DNA of 19,503 nucleotides from Lachnospiraceae bacterium (GTDB lineage: Bacteria; Bacillota; Clostridia; Lachnospirales; Lachnospiraceae), in assembly GCA_900770225.1 (NCBI GenBank), contig CAAGJU010000251.1, forward strand, positions 1-19,503, in the 5' to 3' direction. This document shows, piece by piece, positions 13,273-19,503 of the stretch. Every line of letters starts with the position of its first letter. Within the stretch, counting starts at the first letter, position 1. A program made the position numbers and the translations under genes. The notes beneath the pieces are model-generated. The model ran no database searches, had not been told where the DNA came from, and worked only from the letters and a program-made list of their open reading frames with translations.

Positions 13273-15510
13273 ATGGAAGAAATCATCAGCACCGAATACT
13301 CGGAGATTATGCAGAAATCGTATATCGACTATGCGATGAGCGTCATCATCTCGAGAGCGCTGCCGGATGTGCGGGACGGCCTGAAACCGGTACAGAGGCG
13401 TACACTCTACGATATGTATGAACTCGGCACTTATTATGACCGGCCCTATCGTAAATCCGCCCGTATCGTGGGCGATACCATGGGTAAATATCATCCGCAT
13501 GGAGACAGTTCGATCTATGAAGCGCTCGTTGTGATGGCGCAGGACTTCAAAAAGGAGCTGCCGCTGGTGGACGGCCATGGAAACTTCGGATCGATCGAGG
13601 GCGACGGCGCCGCCGCCATGCGATATACCGAGGCCAGACTGCAGAAGATCACACAGGAGGTGTTCCTGCAGGATCTGGACAAGGACGTCGTTAATTTTGT
13701 CCCGAACTTTGATGAGACGGAGAAAGAACCGGAAGTCCTGCCGGTACGAATCCCGAATATTCTGGTGAACGGATCGGACGGCATCGCGGTCGGTATGGCC
13801 ACGAGTATTCCACCGCACAACCTGGGTGAGGTGATCGATGCCGCATGCGCCTATATCCGTGACAAGGATCTGACGACAGCCGATCTGATGAAATACATCA
13901 AGGGACCGGATTTTCCGACCGGCGGTATCGTTGTGAACAAAGACGACCTTCGTGAGATCTACGAGACGGGCACGGGAAAAATCCGTGTGCGTGGCAGAAC
14001 GGAGATCGAAAAGGGAAAGAACGGGAAACAGCTGCTGGTCGTCACCGAGATTCCCTATACCATGATTGGAACGGGCATCGGTAAATTTTTACTGGATGTG
14101 GCAGATCTGGTGGAGAAGAGAGAACTGCCGGAGGTGACGGATATCTCGAACATGTCCGGCAAGGACGGCATGCGTATCGTGCTTGAGCTGAAAAAAGGCG
14201 CCGATCCGGAGCGCGTGCGGAATATCCTCTTCAGGAAGACCAGACTGGAGGACACCTTCGGTGTCAATATGCTGGCGGTTGCTGACGGACGCCCGGAGAC
14301 GCTGAATCTGAAGCGGATTCTGGACAGCTATGTGGATTTCCAGTTCGACCTCGCAACCAGAAAGTATCAGAAGCTGCTGGAAAAAGAGATCGAGAAAAAA
14401 GAGATCCAGGAAGGCCTGATCCGGGCGGTGGACGTCATCGACCTGATCATCGAGATCCTGCGCGGCAGTAAAAATCAGCAGATGGCCAAAGACTGTCTGA
14501 CCATGGGCGTCACTGACGGCATCCGCTTTCGCAGCAAAAAGAGCGAGAAAGAGGCAAAGCAGCTTTGCTTCACACAGCGGCAGGCGCAGGCAATTCTGGA
14601 TATGCGCCTGGCCAAGCTGATCGGTCTCGAGATTAATGCGCTCTATAAGGAGAATCAGGAGACCACAGAGAAGATCGCCCGCTACGAAAAAATATTGAAT
14701 GATTACGACACCATGGCAGATGTGATTCTGTCGGATCTCCGCTCGATCAAAAAAGAATATGCTGTTCCGCGGAAGACGGAGATCACAAATGCCGAGGCAC
14801 CGGTCGTTGCTGAGCCTGAAGAAGAGGAGACTGAGCTGGTATTCCTGATGGACCGCTTCGGCTATGCAAGAACGATCGACCCTGCGGTTTACACGAAAAA
14901 CAAAGAAGCAGCGGACAGCGAGAACAGGTATGTTTTCCACTGCCTGAATACAGACAGGATCTGTATTTTTACCGATAAGGGTGTGATGCATACGGTGCGC
15001 GTGAAAGAACTTCCCTTCACGAAATTCCGTGACAAGGGAACGCCGCTGGACAACGTATGCAATTATTCGACGGAGAGCGAGCGGATTATTTTTGCCGCTT
15101 CGATGCAGGATGTGAAGATGCACCGGCTGCTGTTCGTGTCTGCCCGCGGTATGGTGAAGGCTGTGGACGGCGCGGAATTCGATGTGACGAGAAAGACCGT
15201 TGCAGCGACGTCGCTTGCGGATGATCAGGACGGCGTAGTATTTGTCGGTTTCCTGGATGGCGGCGATACGCTTGTCCTGCAGTCGAATAACGATTATTTC
15301 CTGCGGTTCGCCGTATCGGAGATTCCTGAGAAGAAAAAGAATGCGATCGGCGTGCGCGGCATGAAGCTCGCGGACGGAGACACGGTCGAAGAGGCTTATC
15401 TGCTGGAGAACCGGACGGATTTCACGATCCCGTATCACGACAGGGAGCTTCATCTCAATAAGCTGCATCTGGCGAAGCGGGATGGCAAGGGAACGAGACC
15501 ACGTTCATAA
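13273..15510 (+). CDS. parC: Type IIA DNA topoisomerase subunit A (ParC/GyrA type, no GyrA box)
   Basis: The 745-aa subunit carries the DNA-cleaving active site. It begins EEIISTEYSEIMQKSYIDYA, has ALPDVRDGLKPVQRR (29-43), the quinolone-determining region KYHPHGDSSIYEALV (72-86) with Ser79 and Glu83 at the positions of E. coli GyrA Ser83 and Asp87, and catalytic Tyr118 in AAAMRYTEARL. A coiled coil (about 350-500) and a beta-pinwheel C-terminal domain (about 515-740) follow. In that domain I find no QRRGGKG GyrA box; TKFRDKGTPLDN lies near the expected place. This argues for decatenation (topoisomerase IV) over negative supercoiling. AGGAGA precedes the start. The 175-bp gap to the B gene has a distant 8-bp inverted repeat (CCCTGGCA/TGCCAGGG) and no clear terminator. 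Confidence 0.93.
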   Translation: MEEIISTEYSEIMQKSYIDYAMSVIISRALPDVRDGLKPVQRRTLYDMYELGTYYDRPYRKSARIVGDTMGKYHPHGDSSIYEALVVMAQDFKKELPLVDGHGNFGSIEGDGAAAMRYTEARLQKITQEVFLQDLDKDVVNFVPNFDETEKEPEVLPVRIPNILVNGSDGIAVGMATSIPPHNLGEVIDAACAYIRDKDLTTADLMKYIKGPDFPTGGIVVNKDDLREIYETGTGKIRVRGRTEIEKGKNGKQLLVVTEIPYTMIGTGIGKFLLDVADLVEKRELPEVTDISNMSGKDGMRIVLELKKGADPERVRNILFRKTRLEDTFGVNMLAVADGRPETLNLKRILDSYVDFQFDLATRKYQKLLEKEIEKKEIQEGLIRAVDVIDLIIEILRGSKNQQMAKDCLTMGVTDGIRFRSKKSEKEAKQLCFTQRQAQAILDMRLAKLIGLEINALYKENQETTEKIARYEKILNDYDTMADVILSDLRSIKKEYAVPRKTEITNAEAPVVAEPEEEETELVFLMDRFGYARTIDPAVYTKNKEAADSENRYVFHCLNTDRICIFTDKGVMHTVRVKELPFTKFRDKGTPLDNVCNYSTESERIIFAASMQDVKMHRLLFVSARGMVKAVDGAEFDVTRKTVAATSLADDQDGVVFVGFLDGGDTLVLQSNNDYFLRFAVSEIPEKKKNAIGVRGMKLADGDTVEEAYLLENRTDFTIPYHDRELHLNKLHLAKRDGKGTRPRS

Positions 15511-15528
15511 TGATAGATATGCTATGAA

Positions 15529-15677
15529 TGTCCAGAATACAGATACCTCCATCCGCAACACGCTCTCGCTCGTCCTCGACGCAGCGGTGGTAAGCTCATC
15601 CTTCGCAACAGCTCGGATTCGCTAACCACCGGCGTCTGCGGATGGTTGCGGATTGGAGGCATCTGTATATCTGGACA
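15529..15677 (+). repeat. Family C palindromic element, copy C2
   Basis: The 149-bp element closes on a long imperfect stem: TGTCCAGAATACAGAT (15529-15544) pairs with ATCTGTATATCTGGACA (15661-15677), continuing through CCTCCA/TGGAGG and CCGCAAC/GTTGCGG. Inside, GCGGTGGT pairs with ACCACCGGC and ATCC with GGAT. It starts 18 bp after the topoisomerase A stop. No T run follows, so it is not a standard terminator, although the stem could slow polymerase or protect the mRNA end. Confidence 0.88.
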
Positions 15678-15716
15678 CACTGCCAATTTATGACAGTGTA
15701 TATGTGAATAGTATTT

Positions 15717-15722
15717 TATAAT
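15717..15722 (+). promoter_or_regulatory. Perfect -10 hexamer before the amidohydrolase gene
   Basis: TATAAT lies at 15717-15722; no good -35 is at 16-18 bp (ATGACA at 15690 is 21 bp away). If used, transcription would start near 15729, which would favour one of the later start codons (15743 or 15770). Confidence 0.35.
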
Positions 15723-15730
15723 GGAGAATA

Positions 15731-16612
15731 ATGGTGAAGAAAATGCCGGAACAAGCAGGGAAGAGTAAAATGACTGGAGCAGCAGACAGCAGGCTTAAGA
15801 TCGCACTGGCGCAGATGGCGATGACGACGCAGAAGAGGGAGAACATCATCAGCAGTCTGACCAGTCTGGAAAAAGCATCGAAAGATTCCGCGGATCTCAT
15901 TTTTTATCCGGAGGTGCAGCTGTCGCCGTTTTTTGCTCAGTTTCCCGGCAATCCCGGAGGCTGCTGCGGCGGTATGACGGGACCGGAGGCGATTTCTGCT
16001 GATGATGAAGCGTTCCGGGTCTTCCGCGAATACTGCCGGAAGTATCAGATTGCGGCTTCACCGAATTTTTACTATCGTGAGAACGGTAAAAATTACGATG
16101 CGAGCTTCCTGATTGACCGGACGGGTGAAGTGATCGGCTGTCAGAAGATGGTGCACATCGCACAGGCAGAGTACTTTTACGAACAGGATTATTACACACC
16201 GTCAGATGACGGTTTTCACGTGTTCGATCTAAGCGGCATTAAGGTGGGCATTGTGGTCTGCTTTGACCGGCACTATCCGGAGAGCATCAGGACGGAGGCT
16301 CTGCGCGGGGCGGAGCTGATTCTGATCCCGACAGCGAATACAAGGCAGGAGCCGATGGAGCTCTTTGAGCAGGAAATCCGGGTGCAGGCTTTTCAGAATG
16401 AGTGCTATATCGCCATGTGCAACAGGGTAGGAAGAGAAGCGGAGATGGACTTTGCCGGAGAATCCCTCGTCGTGAATCCCGATGGGTGCACGATTGCGAA
16501 AGCCGGGAGCGGGGAAGAACTTCTGACAGCGGAGATCGATGTGGAGATGGTGAGACGGTACAGAAAAGAAAGACCCTATCTCAACCTTCGCCGGCCGGAG
16601 CTGTACTCCTGA
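15731..16612 (+). CDS. Carbon-nitrogen hydrolase (nitrilase superfamily), amidohydrolase type
   Basis: The 293-aa protein has the nitrilase-fold catalytic triad: Glu61 in FYPEVQLSP, Lys139 in GCQKMVHIAQ and Cys177 in GIVVCFDRHYPES. The domain starts at about residue 21 (RLKIALAQMAM) and ends near residue 280 (ERPYLNLRRPELY). FDRHYPES and the acidic EYFYEQDYY segment resemble N-carbamoylputrescine amidase and related omega-amidases, so C-N bond hydrolysis of a small amide in the cytosol is likely, with the substrate unresolved. Three in-frame ATGs are possible: 15731 (GGAG four bases upstream), 15743, and 15770 (GGGAAGAG upstream, nearer the domain start). Elements C2 and C3 flank the gene on both sides. 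Confidence 0.9.
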   Translation: MVKKMPEQAGKSKMTGAADSRLKIALAQMAMTTQKRENIISSLTSLEKASKDSADLIFYPEVQLSPFFAQFPGNPGGCCGGMTGPEAISADDEAFRVFREYCRKYQIAASPNFYYRENGKNYDASFLIDRTGEVIGCQKMVHIAQAEYFYEQDYYTPSDDGFHVFDLSGIKVGIVVCFDRHYPESIRTEALRGAELILIPTANTRQEPMELFEQEIRVQAFQNECYIAMCNRVGREAEMDFAGESLVVNPDGCTIAKAGSGEELLTAEIDVEMVRRYRKERPYLNLRRPELYS

Positions 16613-16628
16613 TATATATATGTTTGAT

Positions 16629-16774
16629 ATCCGGAATACAGATGCCTCCACCCGCAACACGCTCTCGCTCGTCCTCGACGCAGCGGTGGTAGGCTCGTAC
16701 ATCGCTACGCTTGTACTCGCCAACCACCGGCGTCTGCGGATGGTTGCGGGTTGGAAGCATCTGTATTTCCGGAT
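16629..16774 (+). repeat. Family C palindromic element, copy C3
   Basis: The 146-bp element is in the same orientation as C2, about 1.1 kb away. ATCCGGAATACAGATGC (16629-16645) pairs with GCATCTGTATTTCCGGAT (16757-16774) with one bulge, continuing through CCCGCAAC/GTTGCGGG. The inner hairpin uses CGTACA/TGTAC where C2 uses ATCC/GGAT. It starts 16 bp after the amidohydrolase stop. The remaining gap to the tRNA holds the tRNA promoter. Confidence 0.88.
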
Positions 16775-16850
16775 TTCCGGCAGTAATTGTTGTACGGTCA
16801 GTTTAGTTTGAGCAGTAACAGTAACGGGACTTCAACCGGAAAAAATATGC

Positions 16851-16878
16851 TTGAATTTTATATTCAATTATGTATAAT
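16851..16878 (+). promoter_or_regulatory. Promoter of tRNA-Thr
   Basis: TTGAAT (16851-16856) and a perfect TATAAT (16873-16878) are 16 bp apart. The predicted start is about 15 bp before the mature tRNA. Confidence 0.75.
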
Positions 16879-16899
16879 AAGGCTTGTGCCTCGGCACGT

Positions 16900-16972
16900 G
16901 CCGGAATAGCTCAGTTGGTAGAGCACCTCACTCGTAATGAGGGGGTCGTCAGTTCAAGTCTGATTTCCGGCT
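16900..16972 (+). tRNA. tRNA-Thr (anticodon CGT)
   Basis: The 73-nt cloverleaf folds with acceptor GCCGGAA/TTCCGGC, D arm GCTCAGTTGGTAGAGC, anticodon stem CCTCA/TGAGG with loop CTCGTAA (anticodon CGT), and a T arm containing GTTCAAGTC. The discriminator is T and CCA is not encoded. It is flanked by its own promoter and terminator. Confidence 0.96.
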
Positions 16973-16973
16973 C

Positions 16974-17027
16974 TGCGGCTAATCAGAGATGGCCTGTGTG
17001 CCTGCTGGTTAGCCGCATTTTGTTTTT
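16974..17027 (+). terminator. Rho-independent terminator of tRNA-Thr
   Basis: TGCGGCTAA (16974-16982) pairs perfectly with TTAGCCGCA (17009-17017), followed by TTTTGTTTTT. The loop is rather long (26 nt). The T run abuts the left end of element A2. Confidence 0.8.
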
Positions 17028-17028
17028 A

Positions 17029-17229
17029 TTGTATAAGTCCGTCGCATGCCAGAGGCGGCCTGCACACCCGAAGGGCGTGCAAGGCCGGCTATGGCTTTGC
17101 GACGACAACAAGTATGAGCATGGAGCTTTGCGAAGCAAAGCGAGAATGCGAATACTTGTAGCGACGCGGGAGCACGCAGTGCGAAGCGGCGCGTAGACTT
17201 ATACAATATTGTGGCATCAATTTTGATAT
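17029..17229 (+). repeat. Family A palindromic element, copy A2
   Basis: The 178-bp core (17029-17206) has perfect 11-bp terminal inverted repeats, TTGTATAAGTC and GACTTATACAA. It is an inverted copy of A1, and similarity continues for about 23 bp on the right (to 17229). Internal hairpins include GCTTTGC-GAA-GCAAAGC (17125-17141), CACCC-GAA-GGGCG and GCAC-GCA-GTGC. It lies between the tRNA-Thr terminator and citrate synthase and fills most of that gap; 17230-17326 shows only the ribosome binding site. Confidence 0.88.
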
Positions 17230-17326
17230 GTGGGTTTATATGGAATGAATGCTGCATCAGACAGGTACAGCAAAGATATCTGAAGACGGAGTGACACAGG
17301 ATCACACAGACAGAAAGGATGGAGCC

Positions 17327-18697
17327 ATGGGACTGAGCAGAAAAGAACTGGATGACGCAATCGAAGAACTTGTTGCCCGAAGCAGCCAGACCGGTGCCAT
17401 AGATCCTTCTCTATATGTGGAATATGAGGTAAAGCGCGGACTGCGTGACAATACAGGGCGCGGCGTGCTCACCGGCCTCACGGAAATTTCCGATGTTACC
17501 GGAATTACAGCCAGTCCGATCGGAGAGAAGATCCCTGCAGAAGGCCGGCTGTATTATCGCGGTTATAATATCAATGACCTGGTCAGAGGCATACGCAATC
17601 GCCGCTTCGGCTTTGAGGAGATCACCTACCTGCTGCTTTTCGGCGATTTGCCGACAAAAACACAGCTGGACCTGTTTGTGGATATTCTGAGCAGCTTCCG
17701 TGAGCTGCCGGAAGAATTTACAAGAGACGTCATCATGAAGGCACCGAGCCGCAATATGATGAATTCTCTGCAGACCTCGATTCTTACGCTCTATTCTTAT
17801 GATGACAGAGCTGATGATACAAGCATCGACAATGTTCTGCGTCAGTCTCTGTCCATGATCGCAAAAATGCCGCTCCTGGCGGTTTACAGCTATCATACCC
17901 ACCGTCATTATCACGAGGGTCAGAACCTGATCATCCGTAATCCCAAACCCGAGCTGTCTCTGGCTGAAAACCTGCTCCAGATGCTTCATCCGGACGGACA
18001 GTACACGCAGCTGGAAGCCAAGGTTCTGGATATCGCGCTGATCCTTCACGCGGAGCATGGCGGCGGTAACAACTCAACATTTACAACACATGTTGTTTCA
18101 TCGACGGGAACAGACAGCTATTCTGCGATTGCCGCTTCTCTGGGCTCTCTGAAGGGACCCAAGCATGGCGGTGCGAACCTGAAGGTTCTGCAGATGTTTG
18201 ATGATATCAAGAAGAATGTTCACAACTGGGATAACGAGACAGAGATCCGCAACTATCTGAACAAAATTCTCGATCACGAGGCGTTTGATCATGCGGGCCT
18301 GATCTACGGTATGGGACATGCCGTCTATACGCTCTCTGATCCCAGATGTGTGATCCTGAAGGAATACGCCAAGAAGCTTTCCATTGAAAAGGATCTGGAA
18401 GACGAATATTCGCTGTATGAAAAGGTCGAGAACATCGGCAAGGAATGCATGCAGCAGAAGCGCCGGCTCGTGAAGCCTGTGTGCGCAAACGTTGATTTTT
18501 ACAGCGGGTTCGTTTATTCCATGCTGGATTTCCCGAAGGAGCTCTTCACACCGCTCTTTGCCATTGCGCGTATTTCCGGCTGGTCCGCACACAGGATTGA
18601 GGAGATCGTGAGCGGCGGCAAGATCATCCGTCCGGCCTATAAATATGTGGGCCATCATCGCAAGTACGAGGATCTGGAAAACCGTGAGGAAAATTAA
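17327..18697 (+). CDS. Citrate synthase
   Basis: The 456-aa cytosolic enzyme condenses acetyl-CoA and oxaloacetate to citrate, the entry step of the TCA arm that makes 2-oxoglutarate and glutamate in many anaerobes. The catalytic triad is visible: His244 in HAEHGGGNNSTF, His331 in YGMGHAVYT and Asp390 in ANVDFYSGFVY. LYYRGYNINDLV and ARISGWSAHRIEE are further family signatures. An N-terminal extension of about 60 residues before the RGY motif is usual for the long Clostridia type. ATG 17327 has AGAAAGGA upstream; an in-frame ATG at 17249 lies before any family-like sequence. It stands alone: no aconitase or isocitrate dehydrogenase follows. Confidence 0.95.
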   Translation: MGLSRKELDDAIEELVARSSQTGAIDPSLYVEYEVKRGLRDNTGRGVLTGLTEISDVTGITASPIGEKIPAEGRLYYRGYNINDLVRGIRNRRFGFEEITYLLLFGDLPTKTQLDLFVDILSSFRELPEEFTRDVIMKAPSRNMMNSLQTSILTLYSYDDRADDTSIDNVLRQSLSMIAKMPLLAVYSYHTHRHYHEGQNLIIRNPKPELSLAENLLQMLHPDGQYTQLEAKVLDIALILHAEHGGGNNSTFTTHVVSSTGTDSYSAIAASLGSLKGPKHGGANLKVLQMFDDIKKNVHNWDNETEIRNYLNKILDHEAFDHAGLIYGMGHAVYTLSDPRCVILKEYAKKLSIEKDLEDEYSLYEKVENIGKECMQQKRRLVKPVCANVDFYSGFVYSMLDFPKELFTPLFAIARISGWSAHRIEEIVSGGKIIRPAYKYVGHHRKYEDLENREEN

Positions 18698-18770
18698 TAC
18701 AGTTGGACAGCCAGAGCGTTGAAATAACAGGATGGCTTTACAGGCAACGTATAAAAATAAAGATTGGCAC

Positions 18771-18790
18771 GTCAAGCAAAAATGCTTGAC
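18771..18790 (+). other. Compact hairpin after citrate synthase
   Basis: GTCAAGCA (18771-18778) and TGCTTGAC (18783-18790) are perfect complements around AAAA. No T run follows. Its right arm overlaps the -35 of the next promoter, so it may be an operator or part of a composite 3' end. Confidence 0.5.
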
Positions 18791-18814
18791 ACGCTGACTG
18801 AACAGGCTTATATT
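18786..18814 (+). promoter_or_regulatory. Near-consensus promoter for ylxM
   Basis: A perfect TTGACA (18786-18791) and TATATT (18809-18814, 5 of 6) are 17 bp apart. The predicted start is near 18821, giving an unusually long leader of about 250 nt to the ylxM start, filled by family D repeats. Confidence 0.7.
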
Positions 18815-18849
18815 ATACAGGTGCGCGCAAAACGTACCTGTATTTTTTT
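18815..18849 (+). terminator. Rho-independent terminator overlapping the ylxM transcription start
   Basis: ATACAGGT (18815-18822) pairs with ACCTGTAT (18836-18843), followed by a T run to 18849. It would stop readthrough from citrate synthase; transcripts starting near 18821 lack most of the left arm and would escape it. Confidence 0.85.
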
Positions 18850-18851
18850 AC

Positions 18852-19065
18852 GCGGGCAGTGAGCCACATCCGCTTGCGAAGCGAGCGGATAAGGTATGCG
18901 ATGAGCGGGAAATCCGGCAAAGCTGGATTTCCGCGAAGAGGATACCGTATCAAAGCGCGTGCGTAGCACGTGCGTGGGGTGAACGCCGCGATAGCCCGAC
19001 GAAGTCGGGCATCCGTGCGGGCAGTGAGCCACATCCGCTTGCGAAGCGAGCGGATAAGGTATGCG
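18852..19065 (+). repeat. Family D: 49-bp direct repeats flanking a hairpin cluster
   Basis: Bases 18852-18900 and 19017-19065 are identical over 49 bp (beginning GCGGGCAGTGAGCCACATCC, ending GGATAAGGTATGCG). Each contains CCGCTTGC-GAA-GCGAGCGG. Between them lie further short hairpins: GGAAATCC/GGATTTCC, GTGC-GTA-GCAC, and GCCCGAC-GAA-GTCGGGC. The second copy ends three bases before the ylxM ATG. Apart from the terminator and promoter noted, the gap 18698-19068 contains no gene. Confidence 0.92.
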
Positions 19066-19068
19066 TGC

Positions 19069-19464
19069 ATGAAAATCCGAAAGTTCGGGAGACAGCAGCC
19101 GGTGGAAGCCTTTGTTGAAAAATCTTATCTCTATGATTTTTACGGCGAACTGCTGACAGAACACCAGCGCCGCATCTATCAGGCGGTCAACTTCGACGAC
19201 TACTCCGAGGCGGAGATCGCGCGGGAAGAGGGCATCAGCCGGCAGGGTGTGCATGATCTGATGCGCCGGACCGTGAAGCAGCTGGAAGATTATGAGAATC
19301 GGCTGCATCTGGTGGAGCGCTTTATGAAGATCCGCTCCGATGTCCGCCGCATCCAGAAGCTTACGGATACAGAAACGGAAAGCGATCTGCCCGCCGGGGC
19401 AGGTACAGGGGATCGTCTCATGGCAATCCGCGAGATTTCCTCTGAGATTCTGGACGAATTATAA
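19069..19464 (+). CDS. ylxM: YlxM-like HTH protein (UPF0122), signal recognition particle operon
   Basis: The 131-aa product matches YlxM/p13, a small sigma-70 region-4-like HTH protein usually encoded just before ffh and thought to modulate the signal recognition particle. The family core starts VEKSYLYDFYGELLTEHQRR, continues with FDDYSEAEIAREEGISRQGV (the HTH) and HDLMRRTVKQLEDYE. The C-terminal tail (about 90-131) is variable and acidic. Two starts are possible: ATG 19069, whose AAGG is supplied by the second family D repeat, or GTG 19102, which has GGGAG ten bases upstream and gives 120 aa, nearer the family's usual length and start. Only 39 bp follow the stop, so ffh itself would lie beyond the window. 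Confidence 0.88.
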   Translation: MKIRKFGRQQPVEAFVEKSYLYDFYGELLTEHQRRIYQAVNFDDYSEAEIAREEGISRQGVHDLMRRTVKQLEDYENRLHLVERFMKIRSDVRRIQKLTDTETESDLPAGAGTGDRLMAIREISSEILDEL

Positions 19465-19503
19465 AAAATATCTGGCCGTAAATTGCAATAACAAGTTGGA
19501 CAC

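Noticed and set aside
14089..15468. A 459-codon open frame on the minus strand opposite the topoisomerase A gene
   Set aside because: It is fully antisense to a clear parC/gyrA-type gene, has no recognisable domain or ribosome binding site, and similar long antisense frames lie opposite most genes here (for example 1894-3078, 8828-9832, 11967-13136).
15529..15677. Element C2 as an ordinary rho-independent terminator
   Set aside because: There is no T run after the stem, and the same 150-bp structure recurs elsewhere, so it is better described as a repeat.
18852..19065. CRISPR-like arrangement of repeats
   Set aside because: There are only two 49-bp copies, separated by 116 bp of hairpins, with no regular spacers and no cas genes.
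18815..19065. Small SRP RNA or other known ncRNA next to the SRP operon
   Set aside because: I looked for the conserved SRP RNA apical motif (GGUC/AGGAAG-type) and did not find it; the segment is explained by a terminator and repeats.
18970..19068. N-terminal extension of ylxM to an upstream ATG
   Set aside because: The extra 33 residues are translated hairpin-repeat DNA and have no counterpart in the YlxM family.
18808..19308. Minus-strand frames encoding a repeated peptide (RIPYPLASQADVAHCP)
   Set aside because: The peptide repeat is just the translation of the 49-bp family D direct repeat and runs antisense into ylxM.
1..19503. A defence island, prophage or integrative element
   Set aside because: All genes are typical chromosomal housekeeping or metabolic genes; I see no integrase, transposase, nuclease or phage gene, and neither tRNA is followed by an integrase or an obvious attachment-site duplication.

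Overview
This window looks like a chromosomal stretch from an anaerobic Firmicute of class Clostridia, most likely Lachnospiraceae. The reasons are G+C close to one half by eye, strong AGGAGG-type ribosome binding sites, Gram-positive style sigma-A promoters, a DUF4317 protein, a CarD-type regulator, a non-CCA-encoded tRNA-Glu and tRNA-Thr, and YlxM at the right edge. The family assignment is inference; no marker gene here settles the genus.

Layout. One gene, a BirA-like protein with an HTH domain (77-817), lies on the minus strand. It diverges from carD (1113-1610). Everything after that is on the plus strand: a Cys-rich small protein plus a Cof-type HAD phosphatase (1960-3054); a 10-helix EamA/DMT transporter built from two near-identical halves (3176-4135); RidA (4302-4691); a DUF4317 protein (4907-6076); a 3-hydroxyacyl-CoA dehydrogenase and a nitroreductase (6387-7927); an alpha-D-phosphohexomutase (8117-9805); tRNA-Glu(CTC); a beta-PGM-like HAD hydrolase, then a type IIA topoisomerase B subunit and A subunit (10484-15510); a nitrilase-superfamily amidohydrolase (15731-16612); tRNA-Thr(CGT); citrate synthase (17327-18697); and ylxM (19069-19464). 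Most of these are housekeeping or central-metabolism genes. They do not form one pathway and read as a series of short one- to three-gene transcription units separated by promoters and terminators.

The unusual part is between the genes. Nearly every gap longer than about 150 bp holds a small palindromic repeat, and I see four families: A (178 bp, two inverted copies about 15 kb apart, plus a related end at the left edge), B (hairpin element, two copies), C (about 150-240 bp, three copies, each 17-35 bp after a stop codon) and D (49-bp direct repeat around a hairpin cluster in front of ylxM). Within families A and C the sequences of paired arms differ between copies, yet each copy stays self-complementary. 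This points to conserved secondary structure, not only shared ancestry. Many of the hairpins are closed by a GNA triloop, often in the exact context GCGAAGC, a sequence known to form an exceptionally stable single-stranded DNA mini-hairpin. No transposase is visible in the window.

Other points for a second look are: a BirA-like protein that has lost canonical biotinyl-AMP-binding residues and stops where a repeat begins; a 14-bp perfect inverted repeat at the predicted transcription start of the acyl-CoA dehydrogenase unit; a terminator overlapping a near-consensus promoter between citrate synthase and ylxM; and a possible structured leader before the transporter gene.
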